Shown here: in pieces, positions 59,221 to 64,000 of the stretch
Position numbering within the stretch: position 1 is the first letter of the stretch
Layout: each line of letters opens with the position of its first letter
Assembly: GCA_947568835.1 (NCBI GenBank)
Contig: OX387607.1
Location: 8,131,201 to 8,195,200, forward strand
Source of the DNA: Protonemura montana
Lineage: Eukaryota; Arthropoda; Insecta; Plecoptera; Nemouridae
Reading direction: 5' to 3'
DNA: 64,000 bases
Notes under the pieces: generated by a model
What the model was told of the DNA's origin: nothing
The model's input: the letters and a program-made list of their open reading frames with translations, nothing else
The model's database searches: none
Position numbers and translations under genes: made by a program

Positions 59221-62200
59221 ATAATCACTCGGCAAAGAAATGTTCATATAATTTTGAGTTCTGAATTCTTGGGATTTGTCCTGTGCGATTTTCACTGCCA
59301 AGTTTGTCATGATTTCCATTTCTTTCTTGATACAATATATAAAATCTTAGAATTCTTGCATTGATGACTTCTAAGATCTGTTGGAGCTCGAAGATGACAA
59401 CGTATGGGGTTGATTCTCACGCAAGAGGACATGGAAGCAAAACGTAGTCCGGAAGTCAGATTCAGTAGACCAGCAGACAGCAATGTCCACAGCCAATTGA
59501 TAAAAGTTATAACATATGCATGCAAGCTCCCGACATTTGCATCCGTTTCCGTTTTACCCGGGGTCCTGTCTGTCAAAACAAATATTCTCTATCTTGATTT
59601 TCGAAGATTTTATCTGTACTTATTTTGAACGATGAACTCATTTCTGTAAGGTTGACCGATACTTATATTTCCCTTTGACTTATCGGATGAGGGAGAAGAA
59701 GTCACAAAAACTCTTGGCATTGTTATCTTGGTTCCTGACAAACAATATTTTAAAGACCAGTTTCACATACTTTATAGTTAAGCCAGCTACTTGTTTCAGT
59801 TGGCGAGGAAATAATAGTTTTTATTGCTTCACTGGCGAGTATTGATGTCATCGTTATTTTGGATTTGAAGCACTTCTAAGTTTTCCACAGCCATTTGAAT
59901 AAAGCTACACTGTGAAACTAGACATTATATTTTTTTCTATAAGCAAGCATGACAATGTGATGGTGTATTTACCAAAACCGCAATATTCTCTAAGAAACAA
60001 TCATCATAAACCTATAAGTCAAAATCAGCCCATGCATCCCCTGACACATCCTGACATTTGTCAAAACATGACATCCAGTTTCTATCTGCGTCTCCATACC
60101 TTCACACATCGTGATTCTATAGGAAAAACGGAGACATCAGTCATTTGACATTTGGAAAGCAGCAACCAGCTTATAGGGTGTATATAAGAGTGACTTCCAG
60201 GGGTGTGCACTTGTTCTAGGGTTAAGTGTAAGCCGCTCGAACGGGAATGGGTTGGGGCAGGCGCCAGGGGTTGATTGCGGGGAATTGAAAGAGAGGGGTA
60301 AGAGGAAACGACGGGACGGGGGTTTGGATTTTGAGGAGATAGAAATTCTCCTGTATATAGTAGCTCATTGAATATTTAATGTTTCATTACCGAGTGAGCC
60401 TACGTACCCTTCCCTCTTTGAATGCTGGTACTGCTGCTATTGCTGCCTTTAGAAATAGCATCTCCAATAGCTTGTGAACCTCTTCCATACATCGCTAGGC
60501 CCACTACCTTTGCTCGAGCAAATTTCTACCACCATGTTTGATCAAAACCTCTCCGTCATTGATATTTTTAACTCGTGTACAATCAGTTGCAGAAATAAAG
60601 ACTGCTAACGTACATATGTCTGAAAAATGAACCAATAAAGATGTGTTTCTCAAATGATTGATTATTTTTTAAGCAGGTATCTGTACGTTAAGGCCTCTGG
60701 AAAACTTTGAAATAATTACTTATTTAACATATTTTTTTACTACAGGCCAGTTGAGCTGAATGAAAATGTTCTATACACCGTCGTTGAGAAGAGTTGCTAA
60801 ATCAATTGAAACACTAAAATATTTGAGTTTGTAAAGGTAACTGTTTAATAGTAGATTGTTACCAACTTCATCAAGATGTGTTACACACAGTTTAAAAGTC
60901 ATTACAGAGTAGGTATGTCCGTAACCCTGAAATAACTCAGTAACATCTAGACCTAGAAACAGGACCATACGTGCCATCATTAGATCAACCCAAGACAGTT
61001 TTGAAACAGACTGTGCCATAGCCACAGAATCGTTGTTTACTTACACTGCGAACAGAAGTCTCGAGCATATCCATTTCTTTTTCAAAACTGCACATCATGG
61101 AGCACCGAGGGGTAAGCGGCAGCCAGGCGAGAGCGTAACTGAAAGAATTGATGCTTTGTACAGAGACGGATCAGTCGCTTAAATTATTAATCACGTTCGT
61201 TTTCACTAGTTAACGTTCAATAGGCACGAGCTCGTCTTGTTCCCGTGATCCGGGGCTATGGAAGTTCCCAAGGGACGAACTCACGGGCTCCCCCGGCCTG
61301 AAAACCAGGCCCTAACAACCAATAAGCGGCGTTGAATTGGAATTTTTTGATATTTCTCCCCCTTACGAGCGTGTAGCAACATTCGAAAATCGATTTTGGC
61401 ATTCTAGCAATATTAGTTATTTAATAATCCATTATGTTCTGATCATGGTTAAGGCTCTAGGAGATGCAAGGTATGCTTTGTGTCTGATTTCACTGAAGAG
61501 GACGGTACGATGTCTGTAAAGTAAGGTTGTAATTTGCTATCGAAGCACTTCTAATAGCGACTGGTAGCCTCTTTTGTATTCAAATTAACTCATGGCATAT
61601 TAATTGGTTTTCAAATAACATGAAATTACTAATGTCAATTTTCAAAGGTCCAACTAGAGTTCCAGCTAAACTAACTTAGCTATTCTATAAGTGCAACCCT
61701 AGACACCAGCTGATTTCTTGCACCGTTGGCTATTCATGGGCAAAATGTAGGTGACATTTTGTCAACTGTTACTTATAAATGTAGATACTTCAACCATTTT
61801 GAAATAGTTTACAGAAAAAATAAAACAAACTCATTCAGTTTTTGAGCAATGGCACCAAAGTAAAGACCACATTGTGATGCCTTTTAAAGCCATATTCTCT
61901 TCCTGCATCCCACGGCTTGGCTTCTCCAAACACCGATTAACCATACTGTATCAAGAGTTTATACATCTCATGAATTCCCTGCACAACTTGCTGCTAAGAC
62001 GAAGAACACCAGATTAAAATAACCAATCACCGCACATCCAAAGCATCAACGCCGAGAGGACGACGTCAAATACGATGGGGGAGGTCAATCGAGAGTATAC
62101 CACGAGTCAATATCCACTGATCTGAGAGCTACAGGTCATTAAACATGCCGTTTGCCGTTCAAAGTAAAGCAGGGGGCACATTGTTACTACACACACTAGC

Positions 62201-62706
62201 ACAGATCAGGTCGTAGCATTCTGATAGACAACCAGTCGACGCATTAGGAATTCATTGGATTTTGGTTTAGAGTCCTCTGGGGTACAGTCGTGCAAACAAA
62301 TAGATGGAACAACTCACCCCTAAGCCCACCCCATCACATCTTTGCCTCGCGAATCCGTTAGTATGTACTATTTTAGCTGGCATACTTTAGTCGGTTTATA
62401 TGGTTTGCATCTTGGATTGGTTTACTGGGCGACATTGCGTTTTATTTCTAGCGTCTCAAAGGAATAGTTGAAAACACGTGGTGTTTTTTTACTTGAGGAA
62501 GACAAGTTGATAAGCAATGCGATCCTAAATGAACGCGTTGCAAATAAGATACTAGAACAAGGAAAGGAGAATGCCATTGCGTTAAAAAACACGGTATTGG
62601 TACACCTTTTTTCAGTAGTAACAAGATCAATTTCGTTCAACATTACACGAGAAAAAATTGTTGTTTGATGTAGTTTACAGGAAAGGCATACAGATTGATA
62701 TATTAA

Positions 62707-63062
62707 TTTGTGGTGTTTTACGACGCACTGTTTTGACGACGAGCCTTGTGCTACTGGTCTTCAGGTAACGATGTATGAGTGAATGTTAATAAGAATTAAC
62801 GTAGTCTTACCTAGAGGGGAGGAGGGAAATCCGGTGCAGGCACTGGAGGGGACCACCGGCTTAACGTCCCTCCAAAACGCGAACAGCAGGATTCCTCTAC
62901 AAATCCATGCTCTCGAGCAAGGTGAATGAAAGTTCTGGACTAACTTTTATCCCTCAAACCTCTCTCTGATGGTCACCTATCCAATACACATCCAATACAA
63001 TACCGAGTTGCTCAGCTTCGATGATCTCATGAGAACCGGTGTTTCCAACATGTAAACCCTCG
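62707..63062 (-). mobile_element. 5S rRNA-derived SINE, copy 8
   Basis: The head at 63062-62985 on the minus strand reads TGTTGGAAACACCGGTTCTC, then ATCGAAGCTGAGCAACTC. The body contains ATGGATTTGTAGAGGAATCC and TTAAGCCGGTGGTCCCCTC. The tail at 62707-62730 is the best preserved in the window: CAGTGCGTCGTAAAACACC followed by ACAAATTAATA. It lies upstream of Nup88. Confidence 0.8.
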
Positions 63063-63066
63063 CGGG

Positions 63067-64000
63067 GTTGCAATGACACATAAAATATTAGTTTCATTAC
63101 TTTCATATACGTATTTCCCATTCAATTTCAAAATATTATCGTTTTCAAGGAAGAGCCTGAATATAAATAATGCCGTGTTGATTATGTAAGCGATTCCTAT
63201 AAGAGATATTGCTAGAGAAAAAGCGTGAAAAATTACATGAAAACTCGTGCACCAATATCCCTACCCACCCCTATTTTCATCCCCTGTGAAAAACACCGAT
63301 ATCTCGACATAACGATCAGCTATCAGGCAGACAATAGTTAATCACCGACAGAACCGAAAAGAACCTGCAAATAAAGGATTCATTTCGAAAAAAGGCATGC
63401 AATGATCGGCCACGCAATCGAGTCTCATCAATGGATGCTCAAGTCACGCCAGGCTCGAATTAAGAAACACCTATCAATGCTCTCTCCCTCTGGCTCACAG
63501 CAACGACGATTTGATTCTCTCGCTCAACCTTCATTATATACCATCATGCACATCAATCTCGCACTTGATGCGTTTCCCGGAGTTGATAAATCCAGGCCAC
63601 AAATCACTTGCTTCGGGCTTAGTGTGGAAAAATCTTCCCGCGGGATAAAGAACGTGTCTTAATATGGGGTGCCATCTAATCCTGGATCGCTCCTAGGGAA
63701 ATTAAGATGGTGCTGTGATTGAATGGACCGCTTAGACAAAGTGAGGCTCTGGAGATGTCCCTTGAAGCTGATGGTCGGTTTCTCGAAGCTAAGGAGAGTC
63801 ATAAAGAGTGTTTTTTCGGTGATTGAGTCTCAATTTTTAGGTCGTTACTTAAACCGAACCTAAATTAAGGAATCTTTACCCTGGCTATCCGAAATCTAGT
63901 CTCATTTCTGTCAGACAGTAAGTTTGTAATTTTTCGTGAAGTTATTTTCATCAACCGGAAATTGAAAATTAATATTAAAATACTAAAAACAAGCTGATCT
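63067..64000. other. Right edge: nothing recognised
   Basis: Mixed sequence. A plus-strand frame at 63402-63662 (86 codons) has no supporting signals. Confidence 0.4.

Larger units (their letters stand above)
51721..62706. other. Upstream of Nup88: weak exon candidates only
   Basis: Apart from the candidates at 52.1, 54.7 and 57.6 kb, two frames look mildly protein-like: 60771-61025 minus (WVDLMMARMVLFLGLDVTEL) and 62468-62668 plus (AILNERVANKILEQGKENAI). Neither has clear splice signals or a recognised family. 58210-58560 is a GC/TAAT mosaic that could be regulatory. Confidence 0.35.

Noticed and set aside
1..64000. CRISPR arrays, prokaryotic operons, prophage
   Set aside because: No direct-repeat/spacer arrays, no tandem long ORFs and no ribosome-binding patterns; the window is eukaryotic.

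Overview
This is animal nuclear DNA, most likely from an insect or another arthropod with a large genome. It is gene-poor: there are no bacterial-style operons, introns are long, and SINEs, a LINE fragment, microsatellites and unusually long G/C homopolymers are interspersed. The organism call is an inference from genome style and the one recognised gene; the sequence does not settle the species.

The recognised gene is Nup88 (members only in Drosophila), on the minus strand. Exon 1 (51622 down to 51419) has a start codon in good context and ends in phase 0 at CAG|GTAGGC. Exon 2 (12813 down to 12644) follows a TTTCTCTACCCACAG acceptor, stays in frame and ends at a GTGAGT donor. Together they encode about 125 residues of the N-terminal beta-propeller, including the family signature VVDLPKRWG...FQGGK. 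The implied intron 1 is 38,605 bp, so most of the window is one intron. Later exons lie to the left of the window or were not recognised in 1-12643.

Layout. 1-12.6 kb is the start of intron 2 or sequence downstream of exon 2. It holds a LINE endonuclease/linker fragment (454-1190), a MITE-like element, three 5S-SINE copies and a GC-rich coding-like block near 6.7-7.0 kb. 12.8-51.4 kb is Nup88 intron 1, with four 5S-SINE copies (one with tandemly multiplied heads), several dispersed repeats, possible enhancer blocks (28, 36.6, 40.1 kb), a possible promoter and first exon at 33.0-33.35 kb, and palindromes at 44.7 and 47.7 kb. 51.6-64 kb is upstream of Nup88, with three weak exon candidates on the minus strand (52.1, 54.7 and 57.6 kb) and another 5S-SINE.

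The most unusual pattern is a 5S rRNA-derived SINE family present at eight loci. At two of them the 5S-like head is multiplied as an exact 92-bp unit (four at 21.7 kb, two at 35.1 kb). Twelve G or C runs of 13-31 bases are also striking; a local duplication around 36 kb shows one run expanding from C6 to C31.
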